NCBI GenBank assembly: GCA_964389475.1
Contig: CAYMFD010000050.1
Span: 1 to 25,277 of the forward strand
Direction of reading: 5' to 3'
Source of the DNA: CAYMFD01 sp964389475
GTDB taxonomy: Bacteria > Bacteroidota > Bacteroidia > Chitinophagales > Saprospiraceae
Length of the DNA: 25,277 nt
Shown here: in pieces, positions 16,847-23,908 of the stretch
How the letters are laid out: each line of letters begins with the position of its first letter
How positions within the stretch are numbered: the stretch's first letter is position 1
The notes under the pieces: model-generated
Told to the model about the DNA's origin: nothing
The model's input: the letters and a program-made list of their open reading frames with translations, nothing else
Database searches by the model: none
Translations under genes and position numbers: made by a program

Positions 16847-17553
16847 ATGCCGAAGCTTAAAGGTTGGTACGACGTCTCACTAAAGCCGACCTCTGAGAGG
16901 ATGCCTGTAAACTGATCATAGTCTGGAAACACCTGTACCGATTCATAAAGGTATTGATATGCCTTGGGGTCCTTTGATTTTAGCCTTCCTATAACGGGAA
17001 GCAGATACTTAAAGTATGCATTAAACAACTGTTTTATGGGAAAAACGCGAGGCCTGCTAAACTCCAGGATCATGATGTGACCGCCTGGCGCTAGTACCCG
17101 ATGCATTTCCTGTAGACCTGCCTTAAGGTTCTCAAAGTTACGTACTCCGAAAGCTGCTGTCACAGCATCAAATTCTCCGGTATTATACTTTAGGTTTTCG
17201 GAGTCTCCATGCTCTAGTACCACCGTCTTATCTAGACCTTTCTTGAGGATCTTCTTATCGCCGACCTTGAGCATCTCCTTACTGATATCCATACCGACGA
17301 CAGCATCCGGCTTTAGCGCCTTAGCCATAGAGACGGCAAGGTCCGCGGTACCAGTAGCTACGTCAAGTATACGCTTTGGCTGTAGGGGCTTGAGCTTGGC
17401 GATCAGCTTGTTACGCCAGGTGATATCTATCCCTAGTGACAAGAACCGATTGAGGTAGTCATAGTATGGAGCGATCGAGTCAAACATCTGTGTGACTTGA
17501 CCTTTTTTATTCTCCTCATCACCGTATGGTGTAACTTTTTTATAAGATGTCAT
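16819..17553 (-). CDS. ubiE: Demethylmenaquinone methyltransferase UbiE/MenG
   Basis: 244-aa SAM-dependent methyltransferase for the last step of menaquinone synthesis (demethylmenaquinone to menaquinone). The N-terminal KVTPYGDEENKKGQVTQMFDSIAP, the YDYLNRFLSLGIDITWR signature (31-47), SAM motif I ILDVATGTADLA (62-73), AAFGVRNF (133-140) and RVLAPGGHIMILEFS (152-166) are all present. Bacteroidota rely on menaquinone, so the MenG role is more likely than the ubiquinone one. It heads the minus-strand operon ubiE-porT-acpH-like-CoA transferase, just after the rplT terminator. No perfect -7 element lies in the ~65 bases between them; TTTCTTTG within the terminator tail is a 7/8 match. Confidence 0.95.
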   Translation of the reverse strand: MTSYKKVTPYGDEENKKGQVTQMFDSIAPYYDYLNRFLSLGIDITWRNKLIAKLKPLQPKRILDVATGTADLAVSMAKALKPDAVVGMDISKEMLKVGDKKILKKGLDKTVVLEHGDSENLKYNTGEFDAVTAAFGVRNFENLKAGLQEMHRVLAPGGHIMILEFSRPRVFPIKQLFNAYFKYLLPVIGRLKSKDPKAYQYLYESVQVFPDYDQFTGILSEVGFSETSYQPLSFGICTIYVGIK

Positions 17554-17605
17554 CTGTTTTAATATGTCTACTCCTATAATGTAGAGACCTCCTTAGTAGT
17601 TGTGA

Positions 17606-17641
17606 TAAAACAAAGAAAGGCCACCTCGATGAGAGATGACC
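17606..17641 (-). terminator. Rho-independent terminator after rplT
   Basis: On the minus strand GGTCATCT (17641-17634) pairs with AGGTGGCC (17626-17619), two pairs being G-T, around a 7-base loop. A T-rich tail (TTTCTTTGTTTT) follows. It starts 25 bases after the rplT stop and separates the ribosomal operon from ubiE. Confidence 0.75.
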
Positions 17642-17665
17642 TTCTTATGTATCTGTTACTTTGTC

Positions 17666-18010
17666 TTACTTGACAGCGTCGACAATAGCTTTGAAAGCAG
17701 CAGGGTGATTCATCGCCATATCTGCAAGTACCTTTCTGTTGAGCTGGATATCTTTCTGCGCTAGTGCATGCATGAAACGGCTATACGTCGTGTCGTGCTG
17801 TCTAGCTGCAGCGTTAATACGAGCTATCCATAATCTACGGAATGCTCTTTTCTTGTTACGTCTGTCTCTGTAAGCGTATGTTAGGGCTTTCTCAACCGCA
17901 TTTTTCGCTACTGTGTAGACTTTACTTCTTGCACCAAAGTAACCTTTGGCTTGCTTAAGGATCTTTTTTCGTCTTTTACGACTTGCTACTGCATTTACTG
18001 ACCGTGGCAT
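17666..18010 (-). CDS. rplT: Ribosomal protein L20
   Basis: 114-aa basic protein with the full L20 pattern: MPRSVNAVASRKRRKKILK, a long basic N-terminal helix containing AKGYFGARSK, YAYRDRRNKKR, RLWIARINAAAR and the globular end LNRKVLADMA. It binds 23S rRNA and is needed for early 50S assembly; in several bacteria it also represses its own operon. It follows rpmI by 75 bases, with a hairpin in the spacer, and ends in a terminator. Confidence 0.97.
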   Translation of the reverse strand: MPRSVNAVASRKRRKKILKQAKGYFGARSKVYTVAKNAVEKALTYAYRDRRNKKRAFRRLWIARINAAARQHDTTYSRFMHALAQKDIQLNRKVLADMAMNHPAAFKAIVDAVK

Positions 18011-18029
18011 AATTTAATAGTTTTAGTAC

Positions 18030-18065
18030 GACGCAGGGATCATGTGATACTTTGGGTCCTGCGTC
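18030..18065 (-). promoter_or_regulatory. Hairpin between rpmI and rplT
   Basis: GACGCAGG (18030-18037) and CCTGCGTC (18058-18065) are exact reverse complements with a 20-base loop. They lie in the 75-base spacer just upstream of the rplT start. No T run follows on the minus strand, so termination is unlikely. A translational operator bound by L20 or a processing site are possible readings, both inference. Confidence 0.4.
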
Positions 18066-18085
18066 CTCGTTAAAAAATAAGTGAA

Positions 18086-18280
18086 TTACTTACAGAGTAA
18101 GCGTTTGATTCTTGGCTCATCAGCTGGTGATACTAGTGCACTTCCGCCGAGACGAGTTTTCGCCTTCTTGCTTTTGTTACGCATCATGTGACTGGTGTAA
18201 GCCTGAAATCTCTTCACCTTTCCTGACCCAGTGATCTTGAATCTCTTCTTCGCACTTGAGTGAGTTTTCATCTTTGGCAT
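18086..18280 (-). CDS. rpmI: Ribosomal protein L35
   Basis: 64-aa protein with the L35 signature MPKMKTHSSAKKRFKITGSGKVKR and the following RNKSKKAKTRLGG. It is a small 50S subunit protein. In most bacteria it lies between infC and rplT; here rplT follows but infC is not upstream. Instead a divergent DUF58 gene begins 157 bases away, and a perfect -7 promoter element lies 26-33 bases before the ATG. Confidence 0.97.
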   Translation of the reverse strand: MPKMKTHSSAKKRFKITGSGKVKRFQAYTSHMMRNKSKKAKTRLGGSALVSPADEPRIKRLLCK

Positions 18281-18306
18281 AGTAGACCTGTGTTTATTTC
18301 AGGGTG

Positions 18307-18314
18307 CAAAAGTA
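18307..18314 (-). promoter_or_regulatory. -7 promoter element for rpmI-rplT
   Basis: TACTTTTG on the minus strand is an exact match to the Bacteroidota consensus TAnnTTTG, followed by CACCCTG. It would give a leader of roughly 20 bases. The -33 region has no clear TTG. Confidence 0.65.
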
Positions 18315-18410
18315 CACTTTTTGTTTATATGAAAGTAGTTTCACATACGGATTTATATTCTCTGCATATAGCTCCGCTCTAGTGATAACGTTTTACAGAT
18401 GTTGAAGGCT

Positions 18411-18418
18411 TATATTTG
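18411..18418 (+). promoter_or_regulatory. -7 promoter element for the DUF58 gene
   Basis: TATATTTG is an exact match to TAnnTTTG, 20 bases before the ATG at 18438. It is divergent from the rpmI promoter about 100 bases away. No convincing -33 element. Confidence 0.6.
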
Positions 18419-18437
18419 AGCTTCATTAATAATAAAT

Positions 18438-19355
18438 ATGGCATACCTACAGGGCTTTGATCTCAAGCAAATTGAAAATCTCGACCTTCTAGCCAAGCAG
18501 GTCGTAGAAGGCTTTATCATCGGCTTGCACAAGAGCCCCTTCCACGGATTTAGCGTGGAGTTCGCAGAGCATAGAATCTACAATCCCGGCGAATCGACCA
18601 AGAATATCGACTGGAAGGTCTATGCCCGTACGGACAAGATGTTCGTCAAGCGCTACGAGGAGGAGACTAACCTACGATGCCAGATCGTGCTTGACACGAG
18701 CTCGTCTATGTACTTCCCTGAGGATGGTAGCTTTAATAAACTACAGTGGTCTAGTGTCGCTGCAGCCTCTCTTATGAACCTCCTCAAGCGGCAGAGGGAT
18801 GCATTTGGCCTCACGCTATTTGATAATCAACTTGTCGAACATACCAAGGCCAAGAGTAGTACCCTTCACTACCAACTGCTACTGACCTACCTCGAGAAAG
18901 CCATCACGGACAAGCAGCGAGGTAAGACTACAGCCACAGCCGACTCGCTACACCTCATTGCGGATAGCATACATCGCCGTAGCTTGGTGGTGATATTTAG
19001 CGATATGATGGATAATGCCTCTACGGCGGACTCCCTATTCTCTGCTATGCAGCATCTGCGTTATGCCAAGCACGAGGTAATATTATTTCACACCATCGAC
19101 AAGGGTAAGGAGCTAGCCTTTGACTACCAAGATAGACCCTACCTATTCGTAGATATGGAGTCCGGCGAAGAAGTCAAACTACAAGCCAATCAGGTCAGAG
19201 CACAGTACCAGAAAAAGATTGCTGCTCACTACGACGAGATCAAGATGAAGTGTCTACAATACAAAATTGACTATGTCGCAGTAGATATCAATGCAGGCTT
19301 CGAAGAGGTGCTACAAACTTATCTGATCAAACGATCTAAATCAAAGCTGCTGTAA
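18438..19355 (+). CDS. DUF58 domain protein (MoxR-associated, vWA-like fold)
   Basis: 305-aa cytoplasmic protein. The DUF58 core HRIYNPGESTKNIDWKVYAR (45-64) with KMFVKRYEEETN is followed by a von Willebrand A-like part, in which DTSSSM (86-91) supplies a DxSxS metal-ion-dependent adhesion site. LVVIFSDMMD in the middle is the second vWA strand and loop. Family members usually work with a MoxR AAA+ ATPase encoded next to them in maturation or chaperone-like roles. No MoxR gene is adjacent here: upstream is the divergent rpmI promoter and downstream a MarR regulator. Its client is unknown. Transcription probably starts from the TATATTTG element. Confidence 0.9.
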   Translation: MAYLQGFDLKQIENLDLLAKQVVEGFIIGLHKSPFHGFSVEFAEHRIYNPGESTKNIDWKVYARTDKMFVKRYEEETNLRCQIVLDTSSSMYFPEDGSFNKLQWSSVAAASLMNLLKRQRDAFGLTLFDNQLVEHTKAKSSTLHYQLLLTYLEKAITDKQRGKTTATADSLHLIADSIHRRSLVVIFSDMMDNASTADSLFSAMQHLRYAKHEVILFHTIDKGKELAFDYQDRPYLFVDMESGEEVKLQANQVRAQYQKKIAAHYDEIKMKCLQYKIDYVAVDINAGFEEVLQTYLIKRSKSKLL

Positions 19356-19373
19356 ACCATGTATCCCGCATGT

Positions 19374-19403
19374 CGTTGTAACAACTATCGTAAAATTGCA
19401 ACG
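19374..19403 (+). promoter_or_regulatory. Candidate operator of the MarR-family regulator
   Basis: Two nested symmetries lie directly before the marR-like ATG. GTTGT-A-ACAAC (19375-19385) is a perfect inverted repeat. CGTTGTAA (19374-19381) with TTGCAACG (19396-19403) forms a 7-of-8 inverted repeat with a 14-base spacer. MarR proteins often bind such palindromes in their own promoter; binding here is inferred from position only. Confidence 0.4.
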
Positions 19404-19404
19404 C

Positions 19405-19854
19405 ATGGAGATCGGAGAGGTAATAAAGCAAACGGCATTTAGCAGTCCGGCCCACAAGGCTAAGATCAATCTACTCTATACCTATCACTGGATGCGTGAT
19501 CAGTATAGACCTGTATTTAAAAAGCACGGCATACTGGAGCAGCATTATAATGTACTGCGTATCGTCAAGGGCAAAGATCCCGAGCCTGCATATCCCAGCC
19601 ATATCATAAGCGTGATGATAGATAAGAAACGCGACCTTACTAGACTAGTAGACAAGCTGGTCAAGAAAGGGCTACTATCTCGGGGATCGTGCGAGTCAAA
19701 TAGACGTCGAGTAGAGATATTCATAACCGAAGCAGGTAAGGCTCTCATCGATGAAGTGGCGCAGGATATGGCCAAGGTAGATGGTAAACTCAACTACCTG
19801 ACCGACGAAGAGGCTGAACAGCTAAGCGTACTACTAGATAAGTGGAGAGGGTAG
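19405..19854 (+). CDS. MarR-family transcriptional regulator
   Basis: 149-aa winged-helix DNA-binding protein when started at ATG 19405; TTG at 19396 is in frame but overlaps the palindrome and is less likely. The helix-turn-helix and wing are visible in HIISVMIDKKRDLTRLVDKLVKKGLLSR followed by ESNRRRVEIFITEAGKAL, with helices before and after for dimerisation. MarR proteins usually repress neighbouring genes and release DNA on binding phenolic, oxidant or other ligands. The aldo/keto reductase gene starts 33 bases downstream on the same strand and is the likely partner in the same transcript. The only Cys is in the wing, so a classical OhrR-type N-terminal Cys sensor is absent. Confidence 0.88.
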   Translation: MEIGEVIKQTAFSSPAHKAKINLLYTYHWMRDQYRPVFKKHGILEQHYNVLRIVKGKDPEPAYPSHIISVMIDKKRDLTRLVDKLVKKGLLSRGSCESNRRRVEIFITEAGKALIDEVAQDMAKVDGKLNYLTDEEAEQLSVLLDKWRG

Positions 19855-19887
19855 ACCCAACATAATTATTGATTAAGATAGATAGAC

Positions 19888-20934
19888 ATGGAATATAGAA
19901 GACTGGGGAAAACTGAGATCGAGGTAGCTAAGATATGCCTAGGTACGATGACTTATGGTGAGCAAAACACAGAAGCCGAGGCCCATGAGCAGCTGGACTA
20001 TGCCCTAGATCATGGTGTCAACTTTATAGATACCGCTGAGCTCTACGCAGTGCCCAGTACGTCTAGTAACAATGGTAAGACGGAGGACTACATCGGCACC
20101 TGGGTCAAGGACCGTGGACGTCGAGATGACTATATACTAGCAACCAAGGTAGCAGGCCCGAGTCCCAACCTCAAGTACATCAGTGACAACCTAGGCTACA
20201 GCCGAGAGCGGATCACAGAAGCCGTAGAGGGGTCACTGCGTCGCTTACAGACCGACTATATCGACCTCTACCAGCTACACTGGCCAGAGCGAAAGACCAA
20301 CTACTTCGGCAAGCTAGGCTACGTGCATGATGCTTCTGATCCTTGGCAGGAGAACTTCGACGAGGTGGTGTCCACCCTGAGCGAACTACAGCAGGCTGGT
20401 AAGATCCGTCACTGGGGGCTCAGCAATGAGACGCCTTGGGGTACTATGCGATGGCTAGAGGCTTGTGACAGATTGGGGGCTAATCGTCCAGTATCTATAC
20501 AGAATCCATACAACCTTCTAGATCGAGCTTATGACATCGGTACTGCAGAGGTTTCTCACAGGGAATCGATTGGCTTGCTAGCATATAGTCCACTAGCATT
20601 CGGGGTATTATCGGGTAAGTACCACCGTGGAGAAGACACCCCAGCATCACGACTCAACAAATACAAGAAGCAGATGGGCCGCTACGATAATGAGCGGGGC
20701 CGTCGTGCTGTCGCTAGCTACCAAAAGATAGCGGACGAGGCTGGCCTGTCACTGACTCAGATGTCCCTCGCCTATGTCAATGAGACGGCCTTCGTGACGA
20801 GCAATATCATAGGGGCGACCTCAATGCAGCAGCTAGAGGAGAATATCAAGAGTGCTGATGTCAAGTTATCTAAGGAGGTACTGAGAAAAATCGAAGCCGT
20901 CCACAAAGACAATCCTAATCCTCCACGCAACTAG
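19888..20934 (+). CDS. tas: Tas-like NADP(H)-dependent aldo/keto reductase
   Basis: 348-aa cytoplasmic (beta/alpha)8 oxidoreductase, very close in length and motif order to E. coli Tas (346 aa). Visible motifs are LGTMTYGEQNTEAEAHEQLDYA near the N-terminus, the tetrad D48, Y53, K87 and H131, LQTDYIDLYQLHWPER (120-135), FGKLGY, GKIRHWGLSNETPWG, IQNPYNLL, LLAYSPLAFGVLSGKY for NADP(H) binding, and IIGATSMQQLEENI. The family reduces aldehydes and ketones; the true substrate of Tas is uncertain. It lies downstream of the MarR gene. Its TAG stop shares the CTAG tetranucleotide with the stop of the convergent DctQ gene. Confidence 0.92.
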   Translation: MEYRRLGKTEIEVAKICLGTMTYGEQNTEAEAHEQLDYALDHGVNFIDTAELYAVPSTSSNNGKTEDYIGTWVKDRGRRDDYILATKVAGPSPNLKYISDNLGYSRERITEAVEGSLRRLQTDYIDLYQLHWPERKTNYFGKLGYVHDASDPWQENFDEVVSTLSELQQAGKIRHWGLSNETPWGTMRWLEACDRLGANRPVSIQNPYNLLDRAYDIGTAEVSHRESIGLLAYSPLAFGVLSGKYHRGEDTPASRLNKYKKQMGRYDNERGRRAVASYQKIADEAGLSLTQMSLAYVNETAFVTSNIIGATSMQQLEENIKSADVKLSKEVLRKIEAVHKDNPNPPRN

Positions 20935-21452
20935 GTAGTGGCATCACTACCAGAACAGATCCGCTCTATACCCTTGATGATCTGACTCACACCCTGCAAG
21001 AGGAGCAAGACGAAGCCTATGGCGATGGCTGACTTGATGACATATCGTGCTGGTAGACCGCCTGGCTGGTCTGAGCCCTCCCTGATATACCAACTATTGA
21101 TCATATATCGATAACCCGTAGTAATCACGACGTAACACCATGGCAGCAGTAGTAAAGTATGGCCGATTAAGTCCACCCATGCCTTGCGCTTGACACTATA
21201 CCTAGCATAGAAGAGGTCTACCCGTACATGCTTGTCATGCAGTAGGGTATATCCAGCCGACAATAAGAACAGTGCTGCATACAGGTGCCACTCGAGCTCG
21301 ATCATCCAGGTCTGCGTGTAGCGAAAAATGTAACGCATCGCCACATCGACTAGTACCACAAGTACAAGGCCCAAGGATAGCCATGATATCGCCCTGCCTA
21401 TACGTTCGTTAAGTCTGTCTATGAGACTAGATGCTATTTTGATGTTGCTCAT
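20931..21452 (-). CDS. TRAP transporter small permease subunit (DctQ family), without partners in the window
   Basis: 173-aa inner-membrane protein with four predicted helices at about 22-42, 54-71, 92-112 and 136-158. Family markers are VDVAMRYIFRYTQTWMIELEWHLYAALFLLSAGYTLLHDKHVRVD and GGLPARYVIKSAIAIGFVLLLLQGVSQ. DctQ forms the small membrane subunit of TRAP transporters, which use Na+ or H+ gradients to import organic acids together with DctM and a periplasmic DctP binding protein. Neither partner is encoded here: downstream is the convergent aldo/keto reductase and upstream, 100 bases away, a TonB-dependent receptor ends. No promoter match was found in that 100-base gap. Confidence 0.85.
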   Translation of the reverse strand: MSNIKIASSLIDRLNERIGRAISWLSLGLVLVVLVDVAMRYIFRYTQTWMIELEWHLYAALFLLSAGYTLLHDKHVRVDLFYARYSVKRKAWVDLIGHTLLLLPWCYVVITTGYRYMINSWYIREGSDQPGGLPARYVIKSAIAIGFVLLLLQGVSQIIKGIERICSGSDATT

Positions 21453-21552
21453 CGTAGCTCAAGGTAAGTACGAATTGTAGAATAAATGGACCTTATTTCA
21501 TAAAGTACCTATGTCATTAACCTAGGCTACGACTAATAGGCCTAGCTACCAT

Positions 21553-23859
21553 CTACCCATTAATAACAACCCCTAAGAAAAACGTACGTGGTAGCGCAGG
21601 TCCATATATGAAGTTACTATCTCGGTTGGGCCCGATGTCGAAGTCTGACTGGTAGGCATTGAAGATATTGCGGCAGCCGAGTGAGATCGACATTTCCTTA
21701 GAGGATGATAGTGGCAAGGCGTAACTGACCTTGGCCTGTAAGTCATGAAAAGCTGATGAAGTAATGATCTCGTCGACAAGCTGTGTCGGTGAGCCCGCGA
21801 AGTGCGGTACTAGCATACTGCCTGTGTATACATAACTCAAGAAAGACGACCAGCGACTATCCGGTGTATACGAGAGGGTAGCAAAGCCATAGAGGTCTGG
21901 CGTCCTTACAAACTCTGTGACACCTGGCAGGTCGTCTATGTACTGTACAGCATTATCAAAGCGGCTCTGCTGGTAGGTGATACCTGTCTCTAGCTGAACC
22001 TTGCGGTCATAGTTAGCTCTTAGTTCTAGTGTGACGCCACCCACGGTAGCTCCATCTGAGTTTTGCTTCTCAAAGACTTCTCCGAAACTGTCTTGACCTA
22101 CAGGTTGTAAAAAGAAGGCATCGTTGAGCCTCGTGTAGAAGGTCTCGACCGTGAAGCCTGCGATATACCGCTCAGAGATGACATCATGGCTCACAGAGGC
22201 ACTCCAGCTCTGCGACTGCTCTGGCGCTAGCTCTGGTGACAGGCGTACCCGTGATATGCCACCACCAGCAAAAGCAATGTGAAGGTCTGCATCAAAGGCC
22301 TGCGGTGCTCTGAACCCCGTACCATAGCTAAGGCGTACCCTTGTCGATGCTCCAGGCTTGTACAGGAGTGCTAGGCGAGGATTGAGTAGCAGACGGTCTA
22401 CGAGGTTATGGTGGTCAAGGCGCAGTCCTGAGAGGAGGTTCCACTTCTCTGATAGTTGCCAGTCGCTCTGGGCAAATAGACCAACATTAGTTGTCGACTG
22501 ATCGATCAGATAGTTGTAAGCTGTGATCTCATCGAAGACATTGTCGATTAAAACTTCTGTGCCTAGGGTGATGACGTTGCTGAGGTCCTTCTTTTGTGAT
22601 ATATCCGCATTGACCTGTAGGCCAGAGTTTATCGTAGTGACCTGACTAGTGCCTACTGGTGGATTGTCGAGGTAGGTCTCTTGCTCGGATGGGTCCGTAG
22701 GCAATATACCTGTATAATGGTCTCTATCGGTATGCTGTGCTGCCATGTAGGCAATGAGGCTGCGACGCTTGTCATCACTATTGATCTGATAGTCCACACT
22801 GCCTGTATAGACGTGGTGCTGTCGTTCCTCACCCTGGCCCAGCTCAAACGATGGGATGTCTCGTCTCATCTCGCCACCCAGTCGATACTCGTTGATGTAA
22901 CTGCCACTTACCTCTAGTTTCTCTCGGTCACTCGGCAACCAAAAGGACGAGGCGCCGACAGAACCAGTTCGCAAGTAGGGTAGCTCTGAGTAGTTGTCAT
23001 CATTATGATCATAAAAGTCTCTGATGCGATAGTTGCCAAAGACGGATACACCTGCCTTGCCATTATCCGCAACATTAGTCCAGGTGGCTGAGGATCGGCT
23101 ATCGCTGGCACTATTACCGATTACTTGCTGGGTGTGGCCGATTGAAAATTGATCTTTCTTGGGGACTGATGTCAGTATGTTGACCGTACCAGCCACGGCA
23201 CTCGATCCATAGAGTGAAGAGCCACCTCCACGTACCACCTCGATACGATCGATCATGTTAGTCGGTAAAGACTCTAGTCCATATAGGCCAGTAAGCGGGC
23301 TAAAGATGGGACGACCATTGATCAGGATCTGGCTATAACCACCAGCAAGACCATTGATACGGAGCTGGGTGTAGTTGCACGTTTGGCAGTCAACCTCGAC
23401 TCTCAGGCCAGGTTGAAAACTTAGCCCCTCGGAGACATTACAGGCCTGGACTCCCATAAGCGTCTCCTTGCTCAACACCTGCACACTCACTGGCGAATTG
23501 GTCTTATGCTTAAAGGTCTTGGTGCCCGTAATCACGATATCATCTACCCACTTACGAGAAGGTTCTAAGCGGATATCAACCTCATAGCTGGAGTCGCCGT
23601 CCACGGTTATATCCACTTCCTTAGCTGTTGCACCCACATACGTACAGGTGAGTGTGTGGCTACCAGCAGGTAGTACGAGCACATAGTTGCCCTGACCATC
23701 GGCACTGACTGGTGTGACCTCTCCCGCACTAAGGAGGGCATAGGCAGCAGGCTCACCATCGAGGCTTACTACTCCACGTACTTGCGATTGCGCGAGTGAG
23801 GCGGCGCTTGCCGTTATCAGCAAGGTAGCGGCCAGGATTAGTCTTGGGAAGTTCTTCAT
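21553..23859 (-). CDS. TonB-dependent receptor with CxxC plug, probable metal or metal-chelate uptake
   Basis: 768-aa outer-membrane receptor. A signal peptide (1-23) is followed by a carboxypeptidase-regulatory-like domain (~26-98), a TonB-box-like DDIVITGT (106-113), a plug (~118-232) with DRIEVVRGGGSSLYGSSAVAGTVNI, and a long 22-strand-type barrel ending in an aromatic strand. The plug has a Cys pair, C158-x-x-C161 in DCQTCNYTQ, just before RINGLAGGYSQILINGRPI. I recall this arrangement from Bacteroidota receptors linked to metals or heme, but the ligand is not certain. It is divergent from a DtxR/MntR-type regulator, and its -7 element overlaps a palindrome that fits a DtxR box. Downstream, CTAGGC (21522-21527) and GCCTAG (21540-21545) form a small stem without T run. 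Confidence 0.9.
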   Translation of the reverse strand: MKNFPRLILAATLLITASAASLAQSQVRGVVSLDGEPAAYALLSAGEVTPVSADGQGNYVLVLPAGSHTLTCTYVGATAKEVDITVDGDSSYEVDIRLEPSRKWVDDIVITGTKTFKHKTNSPVSVQVLSKETLMGVQACNVSEGLSFQPGLRVEVDCQTCNYTQLRINGLAGGYSQILINGRPIFSPLTGLYGLESLPTNMIDRIEVVRGGGSSLYGSSAVAGTVNILTSVPKKDQFSIGHTQQVIGNSASDSRSSATWTNVADNGKAGVSVFGNYRIRDFYDHNDDNYSELPYLRTGSVGASSFWLPSDREKLEVSGSYINEYRLGGEMRRDIPSFELGQGEERQHHVYTGSVDYQINSDDKRRSLIAYMAAQHTDRDHYTGILPTDPSEQETYLDNPPVGTSQVTTINSGLQVNADISQKKDLSNVITLGTEVLIDNVFDEITAYNYLIDQSTTNVGLFAQSDWQLSEKWNLLSGLRLDHHNLVDRLLLNPRLALLYKPGASTRVRLSYGTGFRAPQAFDADLHIAFAGGGISRVRLSPELAPEQSQSWSASVSHDVISERYIAGFTVETFYTRLNDAFFLQPVGQDSFGEVFEKQNSDGATVGGVTLELRANYDRKVQLETGITYQQSRFDNAVQYIDDLPGVTEFVRTPDLYGFATLSYTPDSRWSSFLSYVYTGSMLVPHFAGSPTQLVDEIITSSAFHDLQAKVSYALPLSSSKEMSISLGCRNIFNAYQSDFDIGPNRDSNFIYGPALPRTFFLGVVING

Positions 23860-23866
23860 ATTGGCA

Positions 23867-23874
23867 CAAAGTTA
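23867..23874 (-). promoter_or_regulatory. -7 promoter element of the TonB-dependent receptor
   Basis: TAACTTTG on the minus strand is an exact TAnnTTTG match. TTTG lies 18 bases upstream of it, close to the usual -33 spacing. The element shares four bases with the 23871-23886 palindrome, so a repressor bound there would block it. Confidence 0.65.
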
Positions 23875-23886
23875 GACATATCTAAC
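23871..23886. promoter_or_regulatory. DtxR/MntR-type operator palindrome in the divergent promoter
   Basis: GTTAGACATATCTAAC is a perfect inverted repeat (6-bp arms, CATA centre) with flanking A and A. Its half-site resembles the TTAGGTTAG arms of known DtxR-family boxes. It overlaps the -7 element of the receptor gene and the -33 region of the regulator gene, so one dimer pair could control both. Confidence 0.6.
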
Positions 23887-23900
23887 AATTGACAAAGGGC

Positions 23901-23908
23901 TATCTTTG
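23901..23908 (+). promoter_or_regulatory. -7 promoter element of the DtxR-family gene
   Basis: TATCTTTG is an exact TAnnTTTG match 37 bases before the ATG at 23945. Its -33 region falls on the 23871-23886 palindrome. Confidence 0.6.

Noticed and set aside
17588..17594. Strong Shine-Dalgarno AAGGAGG on the minus strand upstream of ubiE
   Set aside because: It is over 30 bases from the ubiE ATG. An in-frame ATT lies at good spacing, but an ATT start would be exceptional and the conserved UbiE N-terminus begins at the ATG.
19396..19404. TTG start three codons before the MarR ATG
   Set aside because: Lies inside the palindrome and adds only MQR; the ATG at 19405 is preferred.
21522..21545. CTAGGC/GCCTAG stem after the TonB receptor gene as a terminator
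   Set aside because: Only six base pairs and no T run on either side.
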